From contig NZ_BMVO01000002.1 in the NCBI RefSeq assembly GCF_014650755.1, positions 372,001 to 436,000 on the forward strand: a stretch of 64,000 nucleotides of DNA, written 5' to 3'. The position numbers and the translations under genes were made by a program. Source of the stretch: Streptomyces chryseus (GTDB taxonomy: Bacteria; Actinomycetota; Actinomycetes; Streptomycetales; Streptomycetaceae). Below, piece after piece: positions 43,264 through 52,584 of the stretch. Numbering within the stretch: the stretch's first letter is position 1; the number at the start of each line of letters is the position of its first letter. Under the pieces are notes generated by a model that saw only the letters and a program-made list of their open reading frames with translations, was not told the DNA's origin and searched no databases.

Positions 43264-44763
43264 ATGGCGCAGTGGACTTCGGCGGTCGGCGCGGCGCAGC
43301 TCGCCAGGCAGCTCAACGCCCAGCAGACCCGCCCGCCGGGCCCCGGCACGCGCAAGCCACCGGCCTACCGCGCCCTCGCCGACGGCATAAGGCTGCTGGT
43401 CCTCGAGGGGCGGGTGCCGGTCGCGGCGCGGCTGCCCGCCGAGCGCGAGCTCGCGGTGGCCCTGGCCGTCAGCCGCACCACCGTCGCGGCGGCGTACGAG
43501 GCGCTGCGGGCCGAGGGCTTCCTGGAGTCCCGCAGGGGCGCCGGCAGCTGGACCGCCGTTCCCGCCGGGAACCCGCTCCCCGCGCGCGGCCTCGAACCCC
43601 TGCCGCCCGAGTCCCTCGGCTCCGTGATCGACCTCGGCTGCGCCTCACTGCCGGCGCCCGAGCCGTGGCTCACCCGGGCCGTGCAGGGCGCGCTGGAGGA
43701 GCTTCCGCCGTACGCGCACACTCACGGCGACTACCCGGCCGGGCTGCCCGCGCTGCGCCAGATGCTCGCCGACCGGTACACCGCGCGGGGCATCCCCACC
43801 ATGCCCGAGCAGATCATGGTCACCACCGGCGCCATGGGCGCGATCGACGCCATCTGCCACCTCTTCGCGGGCCGCGGCGAACGCATCGCCGTCGAGTCGC
43901 CGTCGTACGCCAACATCCTGCAGCTGATGCGCGAGGCGGGTGCCCGGCTGGTGCCCGTCGCCATGGCCGAGGGGCTCACGGGCTGGGACCTGCCCCGCTG
44001 GCGGCAGGTCCTGCGCGACGCCGCGCCCCGCCTGGCGTACGTGGTGGCGGACTTCCACAACCCGACCGGCGCCCTGGCCGACGAGGACCAGCGGCGCGGG
44101 CTCGTCGACGCGGCGCGTTCGGCGGGAACGGTGCTCGTCGTGGACGAGACGATGACGGAGCTGTTCCTGGACGCCGGTATCGACATGCCGCGGCCGGTCT
44201 GCGCCTTCGACCCGTCCGGCAGCACGGTCCTGACCGTGGGTTCCGCGAGCAAGGCCTTCTGGGCCGGCATGCGCATCGGCTGGGTGCGGGCGGCGCCCGA
44301 CGTGATCCGCAGCCTGGTGGCGGCGCGCGCGTACGCCGACCTCGGCACGCCCGTACTGGAACAGCTCGCCGTCACCTGGCTGATGAGCACCGGGGGCTGG
44401 GAGGAGGCGGTGGAGATCCGCCGCGCGCAGGCCCGCGACAACCGCGACGCCCTGGTGGCGGCGGTCCGCAGGGAGCTGCCGGACTGGGAGTTCGACGTTC
44501 CGGGCGGCGGGCTGACGCTGTGGGTGCGTACCGGCGGGCTGTCGGGGTCGCGGCTCGCCGAGATGGGGGAGCGCGTCGGCGTACGCGTCCCCTCGGGGCC
44601 GCGCTTCGGGGTCGACGGGGCCTTCGAGGGCTACGTGCGGCTGCCGTTCACCGTCGGCGGTCCGGTGGCGGACGAGGCGGCGGTGCGGCTGGCCGCGGCC
44701 GCCCGGCTGGTGGAGAGCGGCGCGAGCAACGGGTCCGAGGCCCCGCGGACGTTCGTCGCCTGA
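43264..44763 (+). CDS. MocR-family regulator (GntR winged helix + aminotransferase)
   Basis: A 499-residue fusion. The N-terminal GntR winged helix is about 30-105 (LADGIRLLVLEGRVPVAARLPAERELAVALAVSRTTVAAAYEALRAEGFLESRRGAGSW). The C-terminal fold-type I aminotransferase (about 115-490) has ADFHNPTGAL, VVDETMTELFLD and TVGSASKAFWAGMRIGWVR with the PLP lysine in SASK. Divergent from yczE, so this is YczR-like. The ATG at 43264 was taken because homology begins at SAVGAAQLARQL. Confidence 0.85.
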   Translation: MAQWTSAVGAAQLARQLNAQQTRPPGPGTRKPPAYRALADGIRLLVLEGRVPVAARLPAERELAVALAVSRTTVAAAYEALRAEGFLESRRGAGSWTAVPAGNPLPARGLEPLPPESLGSVIDLGCASLPAPEPWLTRAVQGALEELPPYAHTHGDYPAGLPALRQMLADRYTARGIPTMPEQIMVTTGAMGAIDAICHLFAGRGERIAVESPSYANILQLMREAGARLVPVAMAEGLTGWDLPRWRQVLRDAAPRLAYVVADFHNPTGALADEDQRRGLVDAARSAGTVLVVDETMTELFLDAGIDMPRPVCAFDPSGSTVLTVGSASKAFWAGMRIGWVRAAPDVIRSLVAARAYADLGTPVLEQLAVTWLMSTGGWEEAVEIRRAQARDNRDALVAAVRRELPDWEFDVPGGGLTLWVRTGGLSGSRLAEMGERVGVRVPSGPRFGVDGAFEGYVRLPFTVGGPVADEAAVRLAAAARLVESGASNGSEAPRTFVA

Positions 44764-44787
44764 CGGGGCCTCGGGCGCCCGCCCGGA

Positions 44788-46377
44788 TCACCCCTCGGCG
44801 GGCACCGGTTCCGGTTCCTGCGCCGGGGGCTGGATCCGGGCCTGCCCCTGGGGTTCGGTCTCCGGGGGGAGGACGCGCTCGGGGAGCAGCTCGACGACGG
44901 CCTGCCGGTGCGCCTCGCTCGTCGCGTCGTCGTACGGGTCGGGCGTGGCCGGGACCTGGAGCCGCATCACGGGGCCCGTGCCCAGGCGCGCGTAGCCGCG
45001 TCCGGGCGGGGCGTCACGCGGGGGCGTCGTGTGCGGCGGTTCGCCGAGGACGGCTTCGACCTGCCCGGCAGTGGCCGGACCGAGCACCACGCGCGCGCGT
45101 GTGTGGGTGCGCACGGTCTCGCTGAGCGCGTCCACGGCGTCGAACTGTTCCGCCACCACCACGGTCACGTTCGCCGCCCTGCCGTGCCGCAGGGGCACCT
45201 GGAGCAGCTGCTGCGGATCGGTGCGCCCCTCAGCGGCCGCCAGATGACCGAAGACGCTCGGCCGGTCCAGCAGGATCCACAGCGGACGCCGGGTGTCCTC
45301 CGGAGCGGGGTGCCCGGCCTGCCGGGCGCGGTTCGCGGCGATCAGCCGCCGCTCGGTCTCGTGTGCGGCCCATTCCAGGCTGGCGAGCGCTCCCGGGAGG
45401 CCGCATTCGACGGCCAGTACGCCGCCGCGTCCGGTGAGGCACGCGTACTCGCCCGTGCCGCTGCCCTCGACGATCACCACGTCGCCGTGCTGGAGGGCCT
45501 GCAGGGCGATCGAGCGCAGCAGGCTGCTCGTACCGCTGCCCGGCTGACCCAGGGCGAGCAGGTGCGGCTCTGTCGAGCGCGTCCCCGTCCGCCAGATGAC
45601 CGGCGAGGCGTCGTACGTCCTGTCGCCCTCGGTGACCGGCACCGTCCGCTGGACCGCGTCGGCGTCGGTGAAGCCCAGGACGGTCTCGCCGGGGGCGGTG
45701 ACGAAGCGCTGGGCGGCGATCGAGGTGGCCAGCGGGGGCAGCACGGTCATCAGGAGCTGGTTGCCCTCCTCGTCCCACGCGAAGCGGTACTCGCGGCCGC
45801 GCCCCGACTTGGCGTGCAGCAGTTGCTCGACGCGCGCGCGGGACGCGGGCTCGCCGTCGGTGAAGTACGCCGGGTAGCGCACCAGCAGCCGCACGAGGCG
45901 GCCGTCGTCGAAGTCGTACTCGGGGAACGCCTTGTCCCACTCACCGCCGTGCGCGAAGAGCGGGGCGGGGTCCTCGGCCACCGAGAAGTACGGCACCAGG
46001 GCCTCGTACAGGGCCCGCAGCCGGTCCGTCTCGGCCTCGCCGGGGCCGTTCCGCGCGGGGGTGCGGTCGCGCCCTTTCCAGGCGGCCGCGGCCATCACCG
46101 TGATCAGGGCGAGCAGCGGCCCGTACGGGATGAGCGCGACCACCAGGACGACGGCCGCCGCCAGGAACAGGGCAGACCCACGCCGCTCCTTGGGCGTGTC
46201 GGACCACTTGCGCCGGCCGGCGGCGACCAGCTTCCGCAGACCACGCGTCAGCGTGATCACGGGATGGAGAACGTCGGTGGCGCTGTCGGCTGCGGTGCGC
46301 GCGATCTCGCGGCTGCGGGTGATCGCGGCACTGCCGCTGCTCAGCATGCGAGGGAGTTGACGAGGTCGCCGGGCCAC
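44788..46377 (-). CDS. FtsK/TraB-like membrane ATPase with degenerate P-loop
   Basis: A 529-residue protein with two membrane helices (about 68-100: SALFLAAAVVLVVALIPYGPLLALITVMAAAAW) and a FtsK/HerA-like RecA domain (about 230-480). The P-loop reads GQPGSGTS (277-284): the invariant lysine is Thr. The Walker B strand is WILLDRPS, without the catalytic Glu. It therefore probably binds nucleotide weakly or not at all. Codon use matches the neighbours. A 64-residue membrane protein precedes it by 37 bp. GTG at 46377 with CAGGAGA upstream. Conserved streptomycete protein; its role is unknown. Confidence 0.75.
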   Translation of the reverse strand: MARRPRQLPRMLSSGSAAITRSREIARTAADSATDVLHPVITLTRGLRKLVAAGRRKWSDTPKERRGSALFLAAAVVLVVALIPYGPLLALITVMAAAAWKGRDRTPARNGPGEAETDRLRALYEALVPYFSVAEDPAPLFAHGGEWDKAFPEYDFDDGRLVRLLVRYPAYFTDGEPASRARVEQLLHAKSGRGREYRFAWDEEGNQLLMTVLPPLATSIAAQRFVTAPGETVLGFTDADAVQRTVPVTEGDRTYDASPVIWRTGTRSTEPHLLALGQPGSGTSSLLRSIALQALQHGDVVIVEGSGTGEYACLTGRGGVLAVECGLPGALASLEWAAHETERRLIAANRARQAGHPAPEDTRRPLWILLDRPSVFGHLAAAEGRTDPQQLLQVPLRHGRAANVTVVVAEQFDAVDALSETVRTHTRARVVLGPATAGQVEAVLGEPPHTTPPRDAPPGRGYARLGTGPVMRLQVPATPDPYDDATSEAHRQAVVELLPERVLPPETEPQGQARIQPPAQEPEPVPAEG

Positions 46378-46414
46378 TTCGGTCTCCTGGGGGTGTTGAC
46401 GCGGTGGTGGCGGG

Positions 46415-46609
46415 TCAGAATTTGATCCCGCCCAGCAGGCCGGCGAGGCTCGCGCCGCCGGCCTTGATGCTCGGTGCGATCGCCGTGCCCGCGAGGTAGA
46501 AGCCGAACAGGGCGCAGACGAGGGCGTGCGAGGCCTTGAGGCCGTCTTTCCGGAAGAAGAGGAAGACGATGATGCCGAGAAGCACGACGCCTGAGATGGA
46601 CAGGATCAT
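46415..46609 (-). CDS. Small two-helix membrane protein, 64 aa
   Basis: A 64-residue protein: ILSISGVVLLGIIVFLFF, a charged turn (RKDGLKAS), HALVCALFGFYLAGTAIAP, then a Gly/Ala tail (KAGGASLAGLLGGIKF). Same operon as the FtsK-like gene. Such small proteins resemble the Spd spread proteins beside Tra ATPases on Streptomyces plasmids, though no other plasmid genes are here. AGGAGAA precedes the ATG. Confidence 0.75.
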   Translation of the reverse strand: MILSISGVVLLGIIVFLFFRKDGLKASHALVCALFGFYLAGTAIAPSIKAGGASLAGLLGGIKF

Positions 46610-46663
46610 GAGGTTCTCCTGGTTGAGGGGACAGTCACCATGAGTTCTTCCAGGCTCACAGGA

Positions 46664-46725
46664 TGTATCTATACGACAAAAGGTGCAAATGGGTTACTTT
46701 TCGGCTTTTTCACTGGAGTGGCGGA
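46664..46725 (-). promoter_or_regulatory. AT-rich promoter region of the FtsK-like operon
   Basis: A clear AT-rich island in very GC-rich DNA, 55-115 bp upstream of the 64-residue protein. On the minus strand TATAGA (46669-46674) is a good -10; no clean -35 stands at the right distance. A plus-strand promoter for the ankyrin gene could also lie here. Confidence 0.35.
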
Positions 46726-46882
46726 TGGGTGCCGGTGGGACGTCCGGTTCGCCCTGAATCTTTGCCGCCGTCGCGCCGCGTCATGTCGGTCAACGGGCAG
46801 TACCCTGACGATTCACTCGTACGGCGCTGGTGCCGTACATACAGGTCACAGCAGTGAACGGCAGTGGAAGGCGGTCCGTCCG

Positions 46883-47275
46883 ATGAGCGAAACCCCGGAT
46901 CCCGGAGTGATCGAACTGGCCGGCAAGGTCTTCGATCTGGCGCGTCAGGGAGAGGCCGACGCGCTCGCCGCGTACGTCGACGCGGGCGTGCCCGCGAACC
47001 TCACCAACGACAAGGGCGACACCCTCGTGATGCTCGCCGCCTATCACGGCCACGCGGCCGCCGTGGACGTCCTGTTGAGCCGGGGCGCCGACCCGGACCG
47101 GGTGAACGACCGGGGCCAGACGCCGCTCGCCGGCGCCGTCTTCAAGGGCGAGACGGCGGTGGTCCGCGTACTCGTCGAGGGCGGCGCCGACCCGGCCGCC
47201 GGAACGCCGTCCGCGGTGGACACCGCGCGCATGTTCGACAAGAAGGACCTGCTGGAGCTCTTCGGGGCCCAGTGA
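46883..47275 (+). CDS. Ankyrin-repeat protein
   Basis: A 130-residue protein with three ankyrin repeats: DALAAYVDAGVPANLTNDKGDTLVMLAAYHGHAAAVDVLLSRGADPDRVNDRGQTPLAGAVFKGETAVVRVLVEGGADPAAG covers two and a half. This is a protein-binding scaffold; partner unknown. The ATG at 46883 (GGAAGG upstream) was chosen because repeats begin directly after it and the upstream frame reads as noise. Confidence 0.85.
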   Translation: MSETPDPGVIELAGKVFDLARQGEADALAAYVDAGVPANLTNDKGDTLVMLAAYHGHAAAVDVLLSRGADPDRVNDRGQTPLAGAVFKGETAVVRVLVEGGADPAAGTPSAVDTARMFDKKDLLELFGAQ

Positions 47276-47421
47276 GCGGGCGCCGTAAATGTGGTCGCGT
47301 CGGTGAAATGACTGGGTCATCATGACGTCGGATTCACATGCACGTGATGCGGGCAGAAGTTGCCGGATCACGGGGAATGTGAGCGGGCCCACTCCGGGCC
47401 CACCGACGAGAGGCAGAGGAA

Positions 47422-47484
47422 ATGGTCTACAACGAGCGAGAGATGACGGCGGACGCCGGCCGGACATGTTGTCGCGCGGCCTAG
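47422..47484 (+). CDS. Possible 20-aa leader peptide with Cys-Cys
   Basis: A 20-codon frame with an excellent ribosome site (GGCAGAGGAA) just before its ATG, ending RTCCRAA. Both Cys codons are TGT, rare in this GC-rich genome. It ends 49 bp before the HEAT-repeat gene. It could be a cysteine-sensing leader or chance. Confidence 0.3.
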   Translation: MVYNEREMTADAGRTCCRAA

Positions 47485-47533
47485 ACAGGCACGTATCCCG
47501 GTTGCGTCGACAGCTTGATGTGAGGCTTTTTCC

Positions 47534-48952
47534 ATGTTCGATCCAGTCATAGCGCCGAGCGGCACCCTGCTCGGCCTCCTGCAGAGGGGCCGCGGCGACG
47601 GCACGCTGCACGCGCTCGCCGCGCCCCGCCCCGAAGCGCTCGCGGCCCTGAACCACTGCGTTCTCGACGATCCCCGCCAGGACTGGCAGGTCGAGAACCG
47701 CTCCCTGTACTACGCGCGCCTCTATCTGGATCTCGACGGCGGGCTCGACGCGATCGAGCGGCACCTCTTCGACGCGGAGGACCTCGTCGACGACGACGAG
47801 GGCAGGACCGGTCTCGCGCTCGCCGTACTGGGCCACCTCGCCTCGTACGGCAGGGACGACGCCCTCGTGCTGCTGCGGCGGTACGCCAGGACCGGCGCCA
47901 ACTGGACCTGGGCCCTCGACGAGCTCGCCCTGCGCGACGACGACGCCGGACTGCGCGGCCTCGCCGCGTCCGTCCTCGGCCGGTTCCCCGGCACCCCGGA
48001 GGGCGACGCCGCACTGGCCGCCGCCGTACGGGACGCCTTCGAGCCGCGGCCGTGGCGGCTGTGGTCCGAGGACCCGCGCGAGACCGTCGGGGCCCGTGTG
48101 CGCGCGGCCCGCGAACAGGGCTCCTTCCACCGCTGGCAGCGGCAGATGAGCCCGGCGGGGCCCCGCCCCGAGTGGAGCGTCCAAGCCGTGTTCGACTGGG
48201 CCCAGCAGGGTCTGGACCGCGGTACGCCGCTGCACGTGCCGGCCGCCAGGTGCCTGGGCGCGGTCGCCGGACCCGGGGACCGCACCGCGATCGTCGAGGC
48301 CGCCCGCGGCGGCCCGGACGGCGCGCGCTGCACCGCGCTGCACTACCTCGCCGAATCGCGCGACCCCGCGCTGCTCGACCTCGTCGAGTCGGCGGTGCGC
48401 GGCCCCTCCCGTACCGTCGCGGACGCGGCCGTGGCCGCCTTCGAGCGGATGTGCGGCGACGACGCCGTGGACCGGGCACGCGGCTGGGTGCACCGCCCGG
48501 ACGCCCTCGGGGCGTCCGCCGCCGGGGTGCTCGCCTGCCGGGGCGGGGCCGAGGACGCCCCGCTCGTCCTCGGCGCGCTGCGGGAGACCGTACGGGCGGA
48601 CGGGCCCGACGCACCGCACCTGTGGACCCTCGTGGACGGCGCGGGGCGGCTCGGCGTCCGCGCCGCGGCGCCCGTACTGCGCCACGTCTACCGGGAGACG
48701 GCCTCCTCGCACCTGCGCGGTCGCGCGGCGCGCGCTCTGGCCGCCACCGATCCCTCGTTCGCCACCGGATTCGCCGTCGAGTGCCTGTGGGACTGCGAGG
48801 AGACCACCCGGGAACTGGCGGCGCTGCACGCCGAGACCGGCGACGCGCGCGTGGCGGAGCGCCTGCGGCGCCTCGCCGCCGATCCGGCCGAGGAGGCCGA
48901 GGTCCAGACCGCCGTGCGGAGCCGGATCGGGCCCGACGCGCCCGCCGTCTGA
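47534..48952 (+). CDS. HEAT-repeat protein
   Basis: A 472-residue, all-helical protein built of HEAT-like repeats (ALAVLGHLASYGRDDALVLLRRYA; RGLAASVLGRFPGTPEGDAALAAAV; ARCTALHYLAESRDPALLDLVESAV; LGVRAAAPVLRHVYRETASSHLRGRAARALAA). No catalytic motif. Scaffolding or binding role likely; the partner is unknown. Nothing indicates export. Confidence 0.75.
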   Translation: MFDPVIAPSGTLLGLLQRGRGDGTLHALAAPRPEALAALNHCVLDDPRQDWQVENRSLYYARLYLDLDGGLDAIERHLFDAEDLVDDDEGRTGLALAVLGHLASYGRDDALVLLRRYARTGANWTWALDELALRDDDAGLRGLAASVLGRFPGTPEGDAALAAAVRDAFEPRPWRLWSEDPRETVGARVRAAREQGSFHRWQRQMSPAGPRPEWSVQAVFDWAQQGLDRGTPLHVPAARCLGAVAGPGDRTAIVEAARGGPDGARCTALHYLAESRDPALLDLVESAVRGPSRTVADAAVAAFERMCGDDAVDRARGWVHRPDALGASAAGVLACRGGAEDAPLVLGALRETVRADGPDAPHLWTLVDGAGRLGVRAAAPVLRHVYRETASSHLRGRAARALAATDPSFATGFAVECLWDCEETTRELAALHAETGDARVAERLRRLAADPAEEAEVQTAVRSRIGPDAPAV

Positions 48953-49073
48953 GCGGGCGCGGAGCGGCGGGAGGCGGAGGTGACGGGCGCGGGGGCCAAA
49001 CGCTCATAGGACGTTCCTCGCCCGGACAGATCCAAGTCGGCCGGGACTCTCGTGGCACGACGACAACACGGGT

Positions 49074-50306
49074 ATGCCTTTGCGTGTCGTCATCGTCACC
49101 GAGTCCTTTCCCCCCGATGTCAACGGCGTTGCCCACTGCGCCCTGCAGACCGCCCGGCACCTCGCCGCACGCGGTCACGAACCGCTCGTCATAGCCCCCG
49201 CCGCCGCCGGGGCGGCCCCCAGCGCTTCCGGGTCCGCGTCGGCGTCAGGGTCCGGGCCGGCGGCGCCCGCCGGGTCCTGGGCCGGCACCTGGTCGGGCTC
49301 CTGGTCCGGGGCCGGGTGCGCGTCCGACAGCGGGCTGCCGTACCCCGTGGTGCGTGTGCCCTCGCTGCCGCTGCCCGGCTATCCGCAGGTGCGGGTCGCG
49401 CTGCCCAGCCGACGGGTGGCCGCCGCCCTCACCGCCCACCGGGCCGACATCGTCCACCTGGCCGGGCCCTTCGTACTCGGCGCGCGCGGCATGGCGGCCG
49501 CCGCACGCCTGGGCATCCCGGCCGTCGCCGTCTACCAGACGGACCTCGCCGGGTACGCCCGTACGTACGTGGGCGCCGGGGAAGGGACGGCGTGGCGGCG
49601 CCTGCGGGCCGTGCACAGCGCGGCCGACCGTACCCTCGCGCCCTCCACGGCGGCGCTGCGCGACCTGGAGGAGCACGGAGTGCCCCGGGTGCGGCTGTGG
49701 GCGCGTGGGGTCGACACCGAGCGCTTCCGGCCCTCCCTGCGCGACGACGCGCTGCGGCGCGCTCTCGCGCCGGGCGGGGAACTGCTCGTCGGGTACGTCG
49801 GGCGGCTCGCCCCCGAGAAGCAGGTGGAGCTGCTCGCGGGGGTGTGCGGGCTGCCGGGCGTACGGGTGGTGGTCGTCGGGGACGGACCGAGCGAGCCCTC
49901 GCTGCGGGCCGCGCTGCCGGGCGCCGTATTCCTCGGGCGCAGGACGGGTGACGAACTCGCCCGGATCTTCGCCTCCCTGGACGCCTTCGCGCACACCGGA
50001 CCGTACGAGACCTTCTGCCAGACCGTTCAGGAGGCCATGGCGAGCGGCGTTCCCGTGATCGCTCCGGCGGCGGGCGGCCCGCTCGACCTGGTCCGTCACG
50101 GGAACACCGGGCTGCTCGTCGAACCGCGCGACCCGGCAGCCGTACGCGCGGCCGTCTCGGCGCTCGCCGGCGACGCCGGGCTGCGCGCCGCCTACGGCCG
50201 GGCCGGGCGGGCGGCCGTCGAGACCAGGACCTGGGCGGCCGTCGGCGACGAGTTGATCGGCCACTACACGGACGTACTGCGCGAGCGTACGGCGGTGGCG
50301 GCATGA
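49074..50306 (+). CDS. GT4 glycosyltransferase (MgtA/PimB-like)
   Basis: A 410-residue GT-B enzyme. The N-domain begins VVIVTESFPPDVNGVAHCALQTARHLAARGHEPLVIAP; the C-domain has VGYVGRLAPEKQVELL, VVVGDGPSE and the donor-site motif YETFCQTVQEAMASGVPVIAPAAGGP. This matches actinobacterial GDP-mannose-dependent alpha-mannosyltransferases. A Ser/Ala/Gly/Trp-rich insert (about 46-85) is unusual. The stop overlaps the next gene's ATG. Confidence 0.85.
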   Translation: MPLRVVIVTESFPPDVNGVAHCALQTARHLAARGHEPLVIAPAAAGAAPSASGSASASGSGPAAPAGSWAGTWSGSWSGAGCASDSGLPYPVVRVPSLPLPGYPQVRVALPSRRVAAALTAHRADIVHLAGPFVLGARGMAAAARLGIPAVAVYQTDLAGYARTYVGAGEGTAWRRLRAVHSAADRTLAPSTAALRDLEEHGVPRVRLWARGVDTERFRPSLRDDALRRALAPGGELLVGYVGRLAPEKQVELLAGVCGLPGVRVVVVGDGPSEPSLRAALPGAVFLGRRTGDELARIFASLDAFAHTGPYETFCQTVQEAMASGVPVIAPAAGGPLDLVRHGNTGLLVEPRDPAAVRAAVSALAGDAGLRAAYGRAGRAAVETRTWAAVGDELIGHYTDVLRERTAVAA

Positions 50307-51472
50307 GCGGGGGCGGGAACGGCGGGGCGCTGCGGATCGTCCGGCTGGCCAACTTCGTCACCGCGTCGTCCGGCGGGCTGCGCACCGCCCTGCGGGAGCT
50401 GGGGCGCGGCTACGCGGCCGCCGGGCACGAGCCGGTGCTCGTCGTACCGGGGGAGCGCGAGAGTGACGAGATCACCGCACAGGGGCGCGTGATCACGCTG
50501 CCGGGCGTGGAGCTGCCGGGTACCGGCGGCTACCGGGTCCTCGCGGGCCGCCGCCGGCTGCGCGCCCTCCTGGAGACGCTCGCGCCGGACCGGCTGGAGG
50601 TGTCGGACCGTACGTCGCTGCGCTGGACGGGGGAGTGGGCGCGGCGCAACAGGGTTCCCTCGGTGATGGTGTCGCACGAGACGGCGGACGGGGTGCTGCG
50701 CACCTGGGGGCTGCCGGAGGGGGTCGCGGGGCGCACGGCGGACCGGTTGAACGCGCGCAGCGCGTGGGCGTACTCCCGGATCGTGTGCACCACGGAGTGG
50801 GCGGAGCGCGAGTTCGTGCGCATCGGCGCGCGCAACGTGGTGCGTGCCCCCCTGGGCGTCGATCTGCGCGCGTGCCGTCCGGAGCTGCGCGGTACGGGAC
50901 TGCGCGCCCGGCACGCACACGGGAACGACGTCCTGCTGCTGCTGTGCTCGCGTCTGTCGGTGGAGAAGCACCCGGGAACGGCCCTCGACGCGCTCGCGGC
51001 GCTTCGCGGGAACGGCGTACGCGCCGCACTGGTGGTCGCCGGGGACGGGCCCCTTCGGGAACGGCTGACGCGCAGGGCGCGTGCGCAGCGGCTGCCGGCC
51101 GTGTTCCTGGGGCACGTGGGGGAGCGCGGCGAACTGGCGGACCTTCAGGCCGCCGCGGACGTGTGCCTGGCGCCCGGGCCCGCCGAGACGTTCGGGCTGT
51201 CGGCGCTGGAGGCACTGGCGTGCGGCACCCCGGTCGTCGCCAGCGCCTCCAGCGCGCTGCCGGAGGTCATCGGGGACGCGGGGCTCGCGGCCGCCGATTC
51301 CGGCGCCGCCTTCGCCGGCGCCGTACGGCAACTGCTCGCCCGCCCCGAGGAGGCGCGCCGTGCGGCGGCCAGGGCACGGGCGGAACTCTTCGGGTGGCCC
51401 GCGGCGGTGGACGCGTTCCTGGCCGCCCACGACGCCCGGACGCCGGTGCGGTCCCCCGAGGTGAAGGGATGA
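50303..51472 (+). CDS. GT4 glycosyltransferase
   Basis: A 389-residue GT-B enzyme of the same clan: [66 protein letters not shown] and [28 protein letters not shown]. It probably adds the next sugar after the first enzyme, on a lipid or cell-wall glycan. ATGA overlaps at both ends give tight coupling. Confidence 0.85.
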   Translation: MSGGGNGGALRIVRLANFVTASSGGLRTALRELGRGYAAAGHEPVLVVPGERESDEITAQGRVITLPGVELPGTGGYRVLAGRRRLRALLETLAPDRLEVSDRTSLRWTGEWARRNRVPSVMVSHETADGVLRTWGLPEGVAGRTADRLNARSAWAYSRIVCTTEWAEREFVRIGARNVVRAPLGVDLRACRPELRGTGLRARHAHGNDVLLLLCSRLSVEKHPGTALDALAALRGNGVRAALVVAGDGPLRERLTRRARAQRLPAVFLGHVGERGELADLQAAADVCLAPGPAETFGLSALEALACGTPVVASASSALPEVIGDAGLAAADSGAAFAGAVRQLLARPEEARRAAARARAELFGWPAAVDAFLAAHDARTPVRSPEVKG

Positions 51473-52584
51473 CCCTGGACGCTCGTACCGAGGCCCTGGC
51501 CGGCGCACTGCGCGGTGGCGGGGCGGCCGGCACCGTCGTACGTGCCGGAAGGGAGGCGCCGGGGCACCAGGGGGCGCGTACGCGGGCCTCGGACGGTCCC
51601 GCCCTGCTGCGCACGGCTCGTGCGCCGGCGTTCCCGCGCGACCACCCGGTCCGTGCGGTTCTCCACGACCGGGCGCCCGAGCCGCGCGGCCGGCAGGCTG
51701 CCCGGGCAGGCTGGTGGCCGGGCCACGGCGGTGCGGTGCGGTTCGTGGCGCTGGGGGACTCGCTCACCGAGGGCGTCGGGGACCCGGTGGGCGAGGGGTG
51801 GCGCGGCTGGGCGGCGCTGCTCGCCGCCGGCCTCGCTGCGCGCGGCGAGGCGGCGGAGTTCCGGAACCTCGCCGTGAGCGGGGCGCTCAGCCGCGATGTC
51901 GTCGAGCACCAGGCGCCCCGGGCCCTGGCCTGCGCCCCGGACATCGCGTCGGTCGTCGTCGGCGTCAACGACACCCTCCGCCGCGGCTTCGACATCCACG
52001 CGTTCGCGGCCGGACTCGACCGGGTCTGCGCCGCCCTGGCCGGGAGCGGCGCCGTACTGCTGACGGCGTGTCTGCCCGATCCCGGGACCATGCTCGGCCT
52101 GCCCGCTCCGCTCGCACGTCCGCTGGCCCGCAGACAGCGTGCCGTCAACGCGGTGACACACGCGCTGTCCGCCCGTTACGGCGCCCTGCACCTGCACATG
52201 GCCCAGGGCACGTGGGTGGCCGACCGGAGCCTGTGGAGCGCGGACCGCCTGCACCCGGGCGAACGCGGCCACCGGCTGATAGCGGCCCGCTTCCACGCGC
52301 TGCTCGCCGCCGAGGGACTCGCGGCCGGGGACCCGCCGGGACAGGAACCCGAGCAGCCCCCGCCCACCCGCGCGGCCGCCCTGAGGTGGCTCCTGACCGC
52401 CGGCACCGGCTGGCTGGCTCGCCGCTCCACCGACCTGCTGCCGCAGCTCCTGGCCCTGGCGGCGACAGAAGTACGCCACGGGGCGCGCGGCGCCGGCGGG
52501 CGGCTCGACCTGCGCGCCTCCCAGGCCCTGTCGGCGGCGCTGGCCGCCCTGCCGGCGCCGCCCCGCGCCAGAATGGGGGAATGA
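51469..52584 (+). CDS. SGNH/GDSL hydrolase
   Basis: A 371-residue protein. Its SGNH blocks are clear: [15 protein letters not shown] (block I, Ser in GDSL 96-99), [10 protein letters not shown] (II), [12 protein letters not shown] (III), [13 protein letters not shown] (V, Asp and His). The family removes acyl groups from lipids or glycans. The first 90 residues look like low-complexity filler; the true start may be the GTG at 51736. I kept the ATG at 51469 because it overlaps the preceding stop (ATGA) and AGGTGA lies upstream. Confidence 0.75.
   Translation: MTLDARTEALAGALRGGGAAGTVVRAGREAPGHQGARTRASDGPALLRTARAPAFPRDHPVRAVLHDRAPEPRGRQAARAGWWPGHGGAVRFVALGDSLTEGVGDPVGEGWRGWAALLAAGLAARGEAAEFRNLAVSGALSRDVVEHQAPRALACAPDIASVVVGVNDTLRRGFDIHAFAAGLDRVCAALAGSGAVLLTACLPDPGTMLGLPAPLARPLARRQRAVNAVTHALSARYGALHLHMAQGTWVADRSLWSADRLHPGERGHRLIAARFHALLAAEGLAAGDPPGQEPEQPPPTRAAALRWLLTAGTGWLARRSTDLLPQLLALAATEVRHGARGAGGRLDLRASQALSAALAALPAPPRARMGE

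Noticed and set aside
47467..47553. A 28-codon frame overlapping the start of the HEAT-repeat gene.
   Set aside because: No ribosome site and it runs into the gene in another frame; the 20-codon frame before it is the better candidate.
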